Below, in pieces: positions 8,155 through 16,411 of a stretch of DNA of 64,000 nucleotides (position 1 is its first letter; each line of letters starts with the position of its first letter). Source of the stretch: Youhaiella tibetensis (lineage in GTDB: Bacteria; Pseudomonadota; Alphaproteobacteria; Rhizobiales; Devosiaceae); assembly GCF_008000755.1 (NCBI RefSeq), contig NZ_CP041690.1, positions 2,605,260 to 2,669,259 of the forward strand, in the 5' to 3' direction. Under the pieces are notes generated by a model that saw only the letters and a program-made list of their open reading frames with translations, was not told the DNA's origin and did not search any database. The position numbers and the translations under genes are program-made.

Positions 8155-8822
8155 TCCCTGCTCTGGAGCGCCTCAAGGGCACGCTCATCGTCTCCTCCCA
8201 GGCCATGAACCCCCGCAGCCCCCTCGCCCGCCCCGATATCCTCGCCATGATGGCCGAGGCCGCCGGATTGGGTGGCGCCGGTGGCTACCGCGTGGACGGC
8301 CCCGAGGTCGTTCGCGAACTGCGCGCCCGCACCGCCCTTCCCATCATCGGCATCGCCAAGGATCGCCGCACCGGCTTCGATGTCTACATCACCACCACCG
8401 TCGCCGACGTCGAAGCCCTCTGCAACGCCGGAGCGGACATCGTCGCCTGCCAGGCCACCAGGGGGTCGAGGCCTGGCGAGAGCTTCGGGGAACTAGCCGC
8501 CGCCGCTCATGCGCGCGGCGCCGCGGTGATGGCCGATATTTCGACGCTCGAAGAGGCAACCATCGCCGCAGAACAGGGCGCCGACGTCATAGCCACGACG
8601 ATGGTTGGCTACACGCCTGCCACGAAGGGGGCTGTCCGGCCGCCTTTTGATTTCGTGCGCAGGCTCGTCGCCGCACTCAAGGTGCCGGTAATCGTCGAGG
8701 GCGGTATCTGGACGCCCGAGCACGTTGCGCAGTCCTTCGCCACCGGCGCATTCGCCGTCGTCAGCGGTTCGGCCGTCACCGCGCCCGACCTCATCACCAG
8801 TCATCTGCTCTCGGCGCTCTGA
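8151..8822 (+). CDS. nanE: Putative N-acetylmannosamine-6-phosphate 2-epimerase
   Basis: TIM-barrel enzyme of 223 residues that in characterised homologues converts ManNAc-6-phosphate to GlcNAc-6-phosphate. Family blocks are visible in order: GTLIVSSQAM near the N-terminus, the loop GYRVDG, PIIGIAKD with the candidate catalytic Lys, DVYITTTVADVEAL, ADIVACQATR, ADISTLEEA, TTMVGYTP, VIVEGGIWTPE with the candidate Glu, and VVSGSAVTAPDLIT. ATG 8151 overlaps the DUF4127 stop. Neither a ManNAc kinase (NanK) nor NagA/NagB is nearby, so the 6-phosphate would have to come from elsewhere, from an unknown step, or the enzyme may act on a related sugar. It is the last gene of the gntR arm. Confidence 0.85.
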   Translation: MIPALERLKGTLIVSSQAMNPRSPLARPDILAMMAEAAGLGGAGGYRVDGPEVVRELRARTALPIIGIAKDRRTGFDVYITTTVADVEALCNAGADIVACQATRGSRPGESFGELAAAAHARGAAVMADISTLEEATIAAEQGADVIATTMVGYTPATKGAVRPPFDFVRRLVAALKVPVIVEGGIWTPEHVAQSFATGAFAVVSGSAVTAPDLITSHLLSAL

Positions 8823-8851
8823 AGCAAGTGCAGGCGGGAGCCAGTCCTTGC

Positions 8852-9226
8852 CTACATGCCTTCCACGAACCCAAGGATATTGCCCTCGGAATCCTTGACC
8901 CAGGCATTCTTGACCGGCCCGAACTCGGCCAGGCCATCCACCGTCTTGAGGCCGGGCAGATCGTAGTCCTCGAACACGACGCCTCTCGCTCGAAGTGCCT
9001 TCATGTCCGCGACGAGATCTTCGCTCGTGAACGATAGAATGGTGTGCTGCGCCGTCCCTGCGTAGTCGGTCACGTAGAGGAACACGTCCAATCCTCCGAT
9101 CGTGTAGGAGGCGCCGTAGTCTTCCTTTCGCTCGGGCCTGAGCCCCAGCTTTTCCTCATACCAGGCCATGGCCCGGCCGAGGTCGGATGCTGGAATCATG
9201 GCAACTGCGTGTTTGATGGAGAACAT
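8852..9226 (-). CDS. VOC (glyoxalase/bleomycin-resistance fold) protein
   Basis: Single-domain protein of 124 residues with the paired beta-alpha-beta-beta-beta modules of the vicinal oxygen chelate fold; WYEEKLGLRPE in the first half and GVVFEDYDLPGLKTV and DSEGNILGFVE in the second are typical. The reaction is unknown: the family includes lyases, dioxygenases and drug-sequestering proteins. ATG 9226 is preferred over upstream frame starts because a purine-rich GAGGAGGGAGAG precedes it. It is related to a second VOC gene at 21515-21895 and is divergent from the GlsB-type membrane-protein gene. Confidence 0.8.
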   Translation of the reverse strand: MFSIKHAVAMIPASDLGRAMAWYEEKLGLRPERKEDYGASYTIGGLDVFLYVTDYAGTAQHTILSFTSEDLVADMKALRARGVVFEDYDLPGLKTVDGLAEFGPVKNAWVKDSEGNILGFVEGM

Positions 9227-9362
9227 CTCTCCCTCCTCTCCTGTCATGCCAAAATAACTGAGACGCGCTCCAAGCGGTTCAAATTGAACCAAAATCGCCG
9301 TCGCGCGTTATTTGTCCCGACTACCTCACTTAGGGTCGCAAACTTGCGAAAGGGGCAAGAAA

Positions 9363-9617
9363 ATGGATTTGACTTCACTTCTTATCGTGCTGGTCGTGGG
9401 TGGCATCGCCGGCTGGGTAGCCGGTCTGATCGTCAAGGGTTCCGGGTTCGGCATCATCGGTGACATCGTGATCGGTATCGTGGGCGGTATCCTTGCCGGT
9501 TGGCTGCTTCCGTTGCTGGGCATCAGTTTCGGCGGGATCGTGGGCTCGATCATCGCCTCGATTATTGGCGCGGTCATCCTCCTGCTGATCATCCGCGTCA
9601 TCCGTCGCGCCACCTGA
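9363..9617 (+). CDS. GlsB/YeaQ/YmgE-family stress membrane protein
   Basis: Small hydrophobic protein of 84 residues with three predicted membrane helices separated by glycine-rich turns (GGIAGWVAGLIVKGSGFGIIGDIVIG), ending in a basic RVIRRAT tail: the layout of transglycosylase-associated/GlsB proteins, which are linked to general or envelope stress in other bacteria. ATG 9363 has AAAGGGG at a good distance. It is transcribed alone and ends before a strong bidirectional terminator that it shares with the convergent hyu operon. Confidence 0.85.
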   Translation: MDLTSLLIVLVVGGIAGWVAGLIVKGSGFGIIGDIVIGIVGGILAGWLLPLLGISFGGIVGSIIASIIGAVILLLIIRVIRRAT

Positions 9618-9656
9618 CGACACAGGCAATTCGCTTCCGCTAAGCGGAAGCAATGA

Positions 9657-9690
9657 GGAAGGGCCGGAGCATCGCTCCGGCCCTTTCTGT
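9657..9690. terminator. Bidirectional intrinsic terminator
   Basis: AAGGGCCGGAGC, loop ATC, GCTCCGGCCCTT: a perfect 12-bp GC-rich stem followed by a T-rich TTTCTGTTT on the plus strand and AA-rich flank for the minus strand. It lies between the convergent GlsB-type gene and hyuB. A smaller hairpin (CTTCCGC TAA GCGGAAG) lies just before it. Confidence 0.85.
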
Positions 9691-9694
9691 TTGC

Positions 9695-11353
9695 CTAGAC
9701 CCCGTAGACCTCCCTGGCCCGCTCGGGGGTGATAAACCCGTTCTTGAGATCCTCTGCCACTGCCGACTTGTCGCGCAGCCTGGGATCGCCGAGGCCGCCG
9801 CCGGTGCCGGTGACGATGCGAATCACGTCGTCCTTGTTGACCGTCAGGTTCGAGACGAACGCATAGCGCTCCGAGCTGCCATCCTTGCGGAAGACGCGGA
9901 CATAGTTGGGCGAGCCCTCGTTGCCGCCGTCCAGCGCCCACGGAAGGATCCTGGAGCGCGTGTAGCCGGCGGTCAGGAACGAGCCGTCCGCGCGCACGCG
10001 GTAATCCATGACGATGCCATGGCCGCCGACCCACTGCCCCTCGCCGCCGGGCTCGGTATTGAGCTCCATGCGGTCGACGAAAAGTCCGTTGCGGGCCTCC
10101 GAGATTTCCGCCGGGCAATTGTAGGTCTCGCCGTGGAAACCCGAGAAGATGGCCGAGTTGCCGTCCTTGCCGCGGCTGGCGCCCCAGCCGCCGAGTTCCG
10201 GCTCGACGATGGTGTAATGCCGGCCGGTATCCGGATGCGGGCCACCGATGAAGGTGCCGCAGATGGACGAGAAATGCCCTGCCGGCAGCCGCTCTGGGAT
10301 GACGTTGGCCAGACACCGCCAGATGAGGTCGTAGACCCGAACCTCGGTCTCGAAATAGAACCCGATCGGCGACGGCTCCTTGGCGTGGAACACCGAGCCT
10401 TCGCGGGTCAGCACCTTGATCGGGCGGAACGAGCCTTCATTGGCCGGGGATTCCGGGTCCGTCAGCGACTTGAAGATGATCTGCGCGCAGATGATCGCGC
10501 CGTCGCGGCTGGTATTGGTCGGGCCGACATCCTGGTCGGGGTTGTCGCGCAGGTCGACGATGAACTCGGTATCCGAGATCGTGACCTTGACGTTGTAGAA
10601 GCGCCCGTCGTCCTGCTCTTCGGTGAGTTCGAACGTACCGTGCGGGAGCTTGGCCAGCTCGCGCAGCGACACCTTCTCGCCGAAATCCATGAACGAGCCC
10701 ATCGCCTTCTCGAAGGTGGCGACGCCGTACTTGTTGGCGAGATCGGTAAGGCGCCTGGCGCCGATACGCACCGAGGCGATGGCCGCCCAGATGTCGCCCT
10801 CGAGGAAATCGGGTGTGCGCGAATTGACGGTGATGATGTCGAATACCGCCGCGATGGGCTCGCCCTTCGACACCAGCTTGATGGCCGGCAGGCGCAGGCC
10901 CTCCTGGAAAATTTCCGTCGCGTCCGCCGAGAGCGAACCCGGCGACTTGCCGCCGATATCAGCGTTGTGCGCGATATTGGCGGTCCAGGCGATGAGCTTG
11001 CCGTCGGCAAACACGGGCATGGCCACGACGATGTCGTTGAGGTGGGTCACGCCGCCGTAATAGGGATCGTTGGTGGTGAACACGTCGCCCGGCTGGATAT
11101 CGCCCGGCTTGTTGAACTTGGCCACGATCACCTGCACGGCCTTGTCGAGCACGCCCACGAACGAGGGAATGCCCGCGCCCGAGGAAGCCAGCCGGCCCTC
11201 GGCGTCGACAATGCCCGTGCCCATATCGAGCACTTCGTAGATGACCGAGCTCATCGCCGTCTTGCGCATGGCCGCGAACATTTCGTCGGCCGTCGCCTGC
11301 AGCGAGTTCTGGATGATTTCCAGGGTGATCGGATCGTTGATGGTGTCAGTCAT
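9695..11353 (-). CDS. hyuB: Hydantoinase B / oxoprolinase beta subunit family protein
   Basis: 552-residue HyuB-type subunit, which with HyuA forms ATP-dependent hydantoinases, 5-oxoprolinases or acetone-carboxylase-like enzymes in the cytoplasm. The family opening DPITLEIIQNSLQATADEMFAAMRKTAMS and the DVFTTNDPYYGGVTHLNDIVVAMP and NIAHNADIGGKSPGS blocks are clear, with the C-terminal GTGGGLGDP. Length fits the family (~510-600). It follows hyuA after 9 bp and is the last gene of a ten-gene operon with a peptide-type ABC importer. The exact cyclic amide hydrolysed cannot be decided from sequence. Confidence 0.9.
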   Translation of the reverse strand: MTDTINDPITLEIIQNSLQATADEMFAAMRKTAMSSVIYEVLDMGTGIVDAEGRLASSGAGIPSFVGVLDKAVQVIVAKFNKPGDIQPGDVFTTNDPYYGGVTHLNDIVVAMPVFADGKLIAWTANIAHNADIGGKSPGSLSADATEIFQEGLRLPAIKLVSKGEPIAAVFDIITVNSRTPDFLEGDIWAAIASVRIGARRLTDLANKYGVATFEKAMGSFMDFGEKVSLRELAKLPHGTFELTEEQDDGRFYNVKVTISDTEFIVDLRDNPDQDVGPTNTSRDGAIICAQIIFKSLTDPESPANEGSFRPIKVLTREGSVFHAKEPSPIGFYFETEVRVYDLIWRCLANVIPERLPAGHFSSICGTFIGGPHPDTGRHYTIVEPELGGWGASRGKDGNSAIFSGFHGETYNCPAEISEARNGLFVDRMELNTEPGGEGQWVGGHGIVMDYRVRADGSFLTAGYTRSRILPWALDGGNEGSPNYVRVFRKDGSSERYAFVSNLTVNKDDVIRIVTGTGGGLGDPRLRDKSAVAEDLKNGFITPERAREVYGV

Positions 11354-11362
11354 GTCGATGCC

Positions 11363-13432
11363 TCACGCCGCAAGCTTGATCTGGATATTGCCGAAGCCGT
11401 CGACTTCCACCTGGTTGCCCGGATGGATGACGACAGTGGTGCCGGGGTCCTCGATGATGGCGGGGCCGGTGAAGGTCATGCCCGGCTCGAGCCTGGTGCC
11501 GTCATAGATGGCGGCCTTGTGAACGCCTTCGAGGGCATAGTCGACATCGCGCTCGCCCTTGAGGGCCGCCGACGCCGGCGTGCCCGTCGCCGGGCGCTTC
11601 TCCATGGTGAGCTTGCCGACTTCCGCCGATGCCACCAGGTGGATGCCAACGATCTCGACCGGAGCCTTGAGGCGATAGGTGTATTCGCGCTCATAGGTCT
11701 GGTGGAAATCCGCCTCGATTGCGGCCAGCCGCTCCTCGGTCACCGGACCGTCGATCAGGACTTCGGTCGTGTGCTCCTGGTTCTGGTAGCGGAACTTGCC
11801 GAAACGGAGCACCTTGACCTTGGACGGGTCGATGCCTTCCGCCGCGAACTGCGCGCGCGCATGGGCTTCGCCTTCGGCAAAGGTCTTCTCGATGCCGTCC
11901 GCGGCGCCGGGGCGCAGGTCGCCGAGGCGGGTGACGAAATAGTCGCGACGCAGGTCGCTCATCATCATGCCCCAGGCCGAGAACACCGAAGCGCCGGTGG
12001 GGATCACCACCTTCTTGACGCCCAGTTCCATGCCCAGCGCCAGCGCGTGCATGGCGCCGCCGCCGCCAAAGGCGACGAGCGTGAAGTCGCGCGGGTCGTG
12101 GCCGCGATTGAGCGAGACGAGCTTGAGCGCGTTGACCATGTTGTTGTTGGCGATGCGGATGATGCCGCGCGCGGCTTCGTCCGGGCCGATGCCGAGCTTG
12201 TCGCCGACGGCGGTCAGCGCCTTCTCGGTCGCCGCCATGTCGGCCACCACTTCGCCACCGCAGAAATAGTCGCGGTTGATGCGGCCGAGCCAGAGGTTGG
12301 CGTCAGTCGTCGTCGCCTTGTCGCCGCCACGTCCATACGCCGCCGGACCCGGGCTGGCGCCGGCCGATTGCGGGCCGACATGGAGCTTTTCGTGCTCATC
12401 GACCCAGGCGATGGAACCGCCGCCATTGCCGATTTCGACAAGGTCCACTACCGGCACCATGATCGGGTAGCCGGCCGACTTGCGGTCGCGCTCGATCCAG
12501 TAATCGGTCATGATCTTCACGTGCCCGCCCTCGATCAGGGAGCACTTGGCCGTGGTGCCGCCGATGTCGAGCGCCAGCACGTTGTTCTCGCCGATCAGCT
12601 TGCCGAGCTCGGCCGCGCCCCAGAAGCCCGAGGCCGGGCCGGATTCGACCATGGTGATCGGAATGCGCGACACCGCTTCGATGGAGTCCACGCCGCAGTT
12701 CGACTGCATGATGTAGGCGTCGCCATCGAAGCCCGACTGCTTGAGGCCGTCGGCGAGGCGCCCGAGATAGCGCTCGGCCGCCGGCTGCACGTAAGCCGAC
12801 AGCACCGCGGTATTGGTGCGCTCGTATTCGCGCCATTCGCGGGTGATCTGGTGGGAGGCCACGGCCGACACTTCCGGCCAGAGCTTCTGCACCTCAGCCA
12901 GGGCCGCCTGCTCATGGCTGGGATTGGCATAGGAGTGGAGGAAGCTGATCGCCACCGCTTCGACGCCCTCGGCCTTGAAGATATCGAGGATCGCCGGCAG
13001 GCCCGAGAGGTCGAGCTTGACCATTTCCTCGCCCTTGTAGCTCATGCGTCCGGCAACCTCGCGGCGCAGGAAGCGCGGCACGAAGGGCTCGGGCTTGGCG
13101 TAGTGCAGGTTGAAGAAATCCGGGCGATTGCCGCGCGCGATTTCGAGCGTATCGCGAAAACCTTCCGTGGTGATGAGGCCGACCTTGACGCCCTTGCGCT
13201 CGGTGAGCGCATTGATGACGACTGTGGTGCCGTGAGCGAGGAAATCGATCTCGGACACATCGACGCCGCCCTTGGCGAGGACGTTGAGCACGCCCTTCTC
13301 GAAGTTCGGGGGCGTGGTGTCGGACTTGGCGGTCTTGACCACCGACTTGCCGGTTTCCTGGTCCGTCTCGAAGACGACGAGGTCGGTGAAGGTGCCACCG
13401 ACGTCGGTGGCAACGCGGATTGTCTTAGCCAT
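11363..13432 (-). CDS. hyuA: Hydantoinase A / oxoprolinase alpha subunit family protein
   Basis: 689-residue HyuA-type subunit with the ASKHA (actin-like ATPase) fold: an N-terminal phosphate loop VATDVGGTFTDLVVFE and a second nucleotide-binding block LALDIGGTTAKCSLIEGG near residue 290. It is predicted to use ATP to activate the ring of a hydantoin, N-methylhydantoin or 5-oxoproline together with HyuB. ATG 13432 is chosen over ATG 13438 because the purine stretch AAAGAGA is better spaced; both overlap the end of the GAF gene. The opposite strand of hyuAB happens to be open for ~1,280 codons, which is a composition effect. Confidence 0.9.
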   Translation of the reverse strand: MAKTIRVATDVGGTFTDLVVFETDQETGKSVVKTAKSDTTPPNFEKGVLNVLAKGGVDVSEIDFLAHGTTVVINALTERKGVKVGLITTEGFRDTLEIARGNRPDFFNLHYAKPEPFVPRFLRREVAGRMSYKGEEMVKLDLSGLPAILDIFKAEGVEAVAISFLHSYANPSHEQAALAEVQKLWPEVSAVASHQITREWREYERTNTAVLSAYVQPAAERYLGRLADGLKQSGFDGDAYIMQSNCGVDSIEAVSRIPITMVESGPASGFWGAAELGKLIGENNVLALDIGGTTAKCSLIEGGHVKIMTDYWIERDRKSAGYPIMVPVVDLVEIGNGGGSIAWVDEHEKLHVGPQSAGASPGPAAYGRGGDKATTTDANLWLGRINRDYFCGGEVVADMAATEKALTAVGDKLGIGPDEAARGIIRIANNNMVNALKLVSLNRGHDPRDFTLVAFGGGGAMHALALGMELGVKKVVIPTGASVFSAWGMMMSDLRRDYFVTRLGDLRPGAADGIEKTFAEGEAHARAQFAAEGIDPSKVKVLRFGKFRYQNQEHTTEVLIDGPVTEERLAAIEADFHQTYEREYTYRLKAPVEIVGIHLVASAEVGKLTMEKRPATGTPASAALKGERDVDYALEGVHKAAIYDGTRLEPGMTFTGPAIIEDPGTTVVIHPGNQVEVDGFGNIQIKLAA

Positions 13433-13928
13433 TGGCATTCTCTTTCGACATCAGCAGGCACGTGGCGGCGGCAGCCGTCAGGGCATAGGCCTCGGCCACG
13501 CGTTCGGCAGTGAAGTGGCCTTCAACGTTGAGCATGTTGAGCGTGCCGATCGAGGTCCCGAAGACGACGATGGGCAGGTTGAGCATGGACTTGCAGCCCA
13601 AAGCTTCGAGCTTGGGATATTCGGGCAGAACGGCGGCCAGCTCGGCGGCCGAGTTGAGCACCAGCGGCTCGCGCTTGCCGATGATGGTCTGCTCCCAGAT
13701 CGTATCGCCGATGGGGTCTGCGCCCGGCACCGGGTAGAGATCGAGATTGTCCGAGTACTGGCGACGCATCACGCCGGCGTCGTAGTCTAGGCCGAGGATG
13801 GTGAAGAGCCTGGTTCCGATCACCCGGTTGGTAAGCTCGTGCAGGGCCTTGTAGGCGACCTGCGGCTGGCCGCTGACCTTTGCCAGTTCGGCGGCGAAAG
13901 CGGCGTGCGGATTGGTCGGATTAGTCAT
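13425..13928 (-). CDS. Stand-alone GAF-domain protein in the hyu operon
   Basis: 167 residues forming essentially one GAF fold (LHELTNRVIGTRLFTILGLDYDAG..., then LGCKSMLNLPIVVFGTSIGTLNMLNVEGHF), with no output domain. The cysteine pattern and VxDVxxxPGH-type motif of free-methionine-sulfoxide reductases are absent, so that known GAF enzyme is unlikely. Tight overlaps with the ABC ATPase gene upstream (8 bp) and hyuA downstream make it part of the operon. It may sense or bind the transported compound or an intermediate; this is inference only. Confidence 0.75.
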   Translation of the reverse strand: MTNPTNPHAAFAAELAKVSGQPQVAYKALHELTNRVIGTRLFTILGLDYDAGVMRRQYSDNLDLYPVPGADPIGDTIWEQTIIGKREPLVLNSAAELAAVLPEYPKLEALGCKSMLNLPIVVFGTSIGTLNMLNVEGHFTAERVAEAYALTAAAATCLLMSKENANG

Positions 13929-14721
13929 GGATCAGTCTGTCTCTCAGTTCGAGCTCGTCGGTGGTGACCACGGGGACAGCCCCGATGAGCTTGCGGGTAT
14001 AGGGGTGCTCCGGCGCGCTGAAGATCCGGGCGGTGTCGCCCAGCTCCACCAGCCGGCCCCGTTCGAACACGGCCATGCGGTCTGCAATGTTGCGGACGAC
14101 CGAAAGGTCATGCGTGATGAAGATGTAGGTGAGCCCCCTCGCCTTCCTCAGATCGTCGAGGAGTTTCAGGACGCGCGCCTGCACCAGGACGTCGAGCGCC
14201 GAGGTCGGCTCGTCGAGCACGACCAGCCGCGATTGGCAGGCCAGCGCCCGGGCGATGGCCACGCGCTGCCGTTGCCCGCCCGAAAGGCTGGCCGGACGCC
14301 GCTTGGCGAAATCGGCCGGCAGGCCGACCTCCTCGAGCAGCTCGCCGACGCGCCTGCTGCGCCCGGAGCGCTCGCCGATATTGTGGACATCGAGCGCCAG
14401 CCGCAGCGAGGCGCCGACGGTCCGGCGCGGGTTGAGCGCCGAGAGCGGGTTCTGCTGCACGAGCTGGATCGCCCGCCGATGCGGCAGGTCGCGCTTCGCG
14501 GGAAGCTCAGTGCCCTCGAATATCATCGAGCCGGCAGTCGGCCCGTAGATGCCGAGCACCATGTTGGCTATTGTGGACTTGCCCGAACCGGACTCGCCCA
14601 CCACCGCCAGGCACTCGCCCGGCATGACGTCGAACGACACATCGGCGACGGCCTTCACCTCTTGGCCGTTGACGTCGAAGGTCTTGGTCAGGTTCCGGAT
14701 GGAAAGGATGGGCTCGCTCAT
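13921..14721 (-). CDS. Peptide-type ABC transporter ATPase, DppF/OppF-like
   Basis: 266-residue cytoplasmic ATPase. Walker A (GESGSGKS), the signature LSGGQRQR, and Walker B (LVVLDEPTSALD) are intact, followed by the H-loop FITHDLSV. The C-terminal HPYTRKLIGAVP segment is the oligopeptide/dipeptide-transporter signature that usually precedes an iron-sulfur or cysteine motif, which is lacking here. The frame is open upstream on the minus strand, but ATG 14721, overlapping the DppD-like stop (ATGA), is the genuine start ([13 protein letters not shown]). It pairs with the DppD-like ATPase to power the importer. Confidence 0.9.
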   Translation of the reverse strand: MSEPILSIRNLTKTFDVNGQEVKAVADVSFDVMPGECLAVVGESGSGKSTIANMVLGIYGPTAGSMIFEGTELPAKRDLPHRRAIQLVQQNPLSALNPRRTVGASLRLALDVHNIGERSGRSRRVGELLEEVGLPADFAKRRPASLSGGQRQRVAIARALACQSRLVVLDEPTSALDVLVQARVLKLLDDLRKARGLTYIFITHDLSVVRNIADRMAVFERGRLVELGDTARIFSAPEHPYTRKLIGAVPVVTTDELELRDRLIHD

Positions 14722-15578
14722 GAGTGCACCACCATCGGCGCGAAGAAGTCGCCCGTGTCTTCTGAAATGTCGGGAATGCCGCCGCCGGTGATGCGAGGCA
14801 CCGCCCGCAGCAGCGCCCTGGTGTAGGGATGTTCCGGATTGTCGAAGAGGGCCGCGGTCGGCCCGGTCTCGACGATCCGGCCCTTGTAGATCACATAGAC
14901 ACGGTCGGCGAATTCGCGAACGACGCCGAGATTGTGCGAGATGAACAGCACCGAGGTGCCATGCCGTTCGACAAGGTCCGCCATCAGTTTGAGCGTCTGC
15001 GCCTGGACTGTCACGTCGAGCGCAGTGCCGGGCTCGTCGGCGAGCAGGAGCTTGGGCTCGTTGGCCAGGGCCATTGCAATCATCACGCGCTGGTTCATGC
15101 CGCCCGAGAGCTGGAAGCTGTAGCTTTGCAGCACGCGCTCGGGCTCGGTGATCGCCACCTCCTCCAGCGCCGCCCGCGCCTTGACCCGCGCCTCGTGCGC
15201 CGAGATCGAAGGATCGCGGCGCTTGAGCACCTCGTGGAACAGCACGTCGATGGTGAAGACCGGATTGAGCGCCGATGTCGGGTCCTGGAAGATCATCGAC
15301 ATGGCGGTGCCGCGCAGCGCGTAGCGCTCGGCTTCGCTGAGCTTTTCGAGATCGCGGCCATCGAACATGACCTGTCCCGAGATCCGGGCGTTCGGCAGCC
15401 GCTGCAGGAGACCAAGGATGATGCGGGCCGTCACCGACTTGCCCGAACCGGACTCGCCCACCAGCGCCACGGTCTCGCCCGGCGCGATGTCGAGCGAAAT
15501 GCCGTGCAGCACTTCGGAGAGCCCGGAATAGGACTTGAAGGCCAGCTTGAGGTCGGAGATCGCGAGCGTCTTGTCCAT
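14718..15578 (-). CDS. Peptide-type ABC transporter ATPase, DppD/OppD-like
   Basis: 286-residue ATPase with Walker [10 protein letters not shown]-loop in [12 protein letters not shown], signature LSGGMNQR, Walker [13 protein letters not shown] and H-loop FISHNLGV, then the family C-terminal [15 protein letters not shown] 15578 shares one base with the permease stop and gives the canonical [14 protein letters not shown] opening; the longer frame is an artefact of the open upstream frame. Its signature Gly-Met-Asn instead of Gly-Met-Arg is a small departure from the usual SGGMRQR. Forms a heterodimer with the DppF-like subunit. Confidence 0.9.
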   Translation of the reverse strand: MDKTLAISDLKLAFKSYSGLSEVLHGISLDIAPGETVALVGESGSGKSVTARIILGLLQRLPNARISGQVMFDGRDLEKLSEAERYALRGTAMSMIFQDPTSALNPVFTIDVLFHEVLKRRDPSISAHEARVKARAALEEVAITEPERVLQSYSFQLSGGMNQRVMIAMALANEPKLLLADEPGTALDVTVQAQTLKLMADLVERHGTSVLFISHNLGVVREFADRVYVIYKGRIVETGPTAALFDNPEHPYTRALLRAVPRITGGGIPDISEDTGDFFAPMVVHS

Positions 15579-16411
15579 CAGGATTCGCTCCCCAGGATGT
15601 CGCGCAGGGCATCGCCGAGCAGGTTGAAGCCGAACACCGCGATGAGGATGGCCAGCCCCGGGAATACCGTCAGCCACCAGCTATCCGGCAGGTAATTGGC
15701 GCCTTCGGCGACCATCGAACCCAGGTCCGGGGTCGGCGGCTGCACGCCGAGGCCGAGGAAGGACAGCGATGACGCGATGAGTATGACGAAGCCGCAATCG
15801 AGCGTCATCTTGGTGATGATCGCCGGCACGCAGTTCGGCAGGATTTCGCGGAACATGATGTGCCAGCGCGAGGCACCGACGACTTCGGCGGCGAGCACAT
15901 AGCCCTCTTCACGCTCGGACCGCACGATGTTGTAGACGAGGCGCGTGTACCACGGCCACCACATGGCCGTGACCGCCAGCATGCCGTTGGTCAGCGACGG
16001 CTCGAGCAGGCCCATGATCGACATGGCCAGCACCAGCGGCGGGATCGAGAGGAAAACGTCGGTGATGCGCATCAGGACGTAGTCGACCCAGCCGCCCGTG
16101 TAGCCGGCGATGAGCCCGATCACGACGCCGATCGGCACCGCGATCGTCAGCACCACCACCGCCAGCAGCAGCGAGGTGCGGAAGGCGAAGATCACGCGCG
16201 TGAAGAGATCGCGCCCGACCAGGTCAGTGCCGAAAATGTTCGGCCAATGCGGAGGCTGGTTGAAATTGGTGAAGTCCACCACCGCCCCGACATGCTCGGG
16301 GAACGGCGTGATGAAATCGGCGAAGATTGCGGCAAAGACCACCAGGCCAATGAGCACGATGCCCACCAGCGAAAGCGGATTGCGCATGAGAATGTAAAGC
16401 GTGCGGCTCAC
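15578..16411 (-). CDS. Peptide-type ABC transporter permease, DppC-like
   Basis: 277-residue inner-membrane permease with the DppC layout: a short N-terminal helix (PLSLVGIVLIGLVVFAAIFADF), a periplasmic segment containing FGTDLVGRDLFTRVIFAFRTS, and a C-terminal transport domain with the EAA-type loop AAEVVGASRWHIMFREILPN. Five to six helices are predicted. It overlaps the DppB-like gene by 4 bp and, with it, forms the channel for the compound captured by the binding protein at 17494-19074. Confidence 0.9.
   Translation of the reverse strand: MSRTLYILMRNPLSLVGIVLIGLVVFAAIFADFITPFPEHVGAVVDFTNFNQPPHWPNIFGTDLVGRDLFTRVIFAFRTSLLLAVVVLTIAVPIGVVIGLIAGYTGGWVDYVLMRITDVFLSIPPLVLAMSIMGLLEPSLTNGMLAVTAMWWPWYTRLVYNIVRSEREEGYVLAAEVVGASRWHIMFREILPNCVPAIITKMTLDCGFVILIASSLSFLGLGVQPPTPDLGSMVAEGANYLPDSWWLTVFPGLAILIAVFGFNLLGDALRDILGSES

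Noticed and set aside
9653-13513. A 1,286-codon open frame on the plus strand
   Set aside because: It is antisense to hyuB and hyuA in a GC-rich region. The translation is rich in Arg, Gly, Asp and His with no family signature, while the minus strand encodes two complete, well-conserved proteins.
13425-13928. Free-methionine-(R)-sulfoxide reductase
   Set aside because: The GAF protein lacks the catalytic cysteine pattern and the VxDVxxxPGH-type motif of that enzyme.
13921-15612. A 563-residue minus-strand frame that looks like a fusion of two ATPases
   Set aside because: Only the C-terminal 266 residues are an ATPase. The upstream half is an out-of-frame reading of the DppD-like gene; the true starts are 14721 and 15578.
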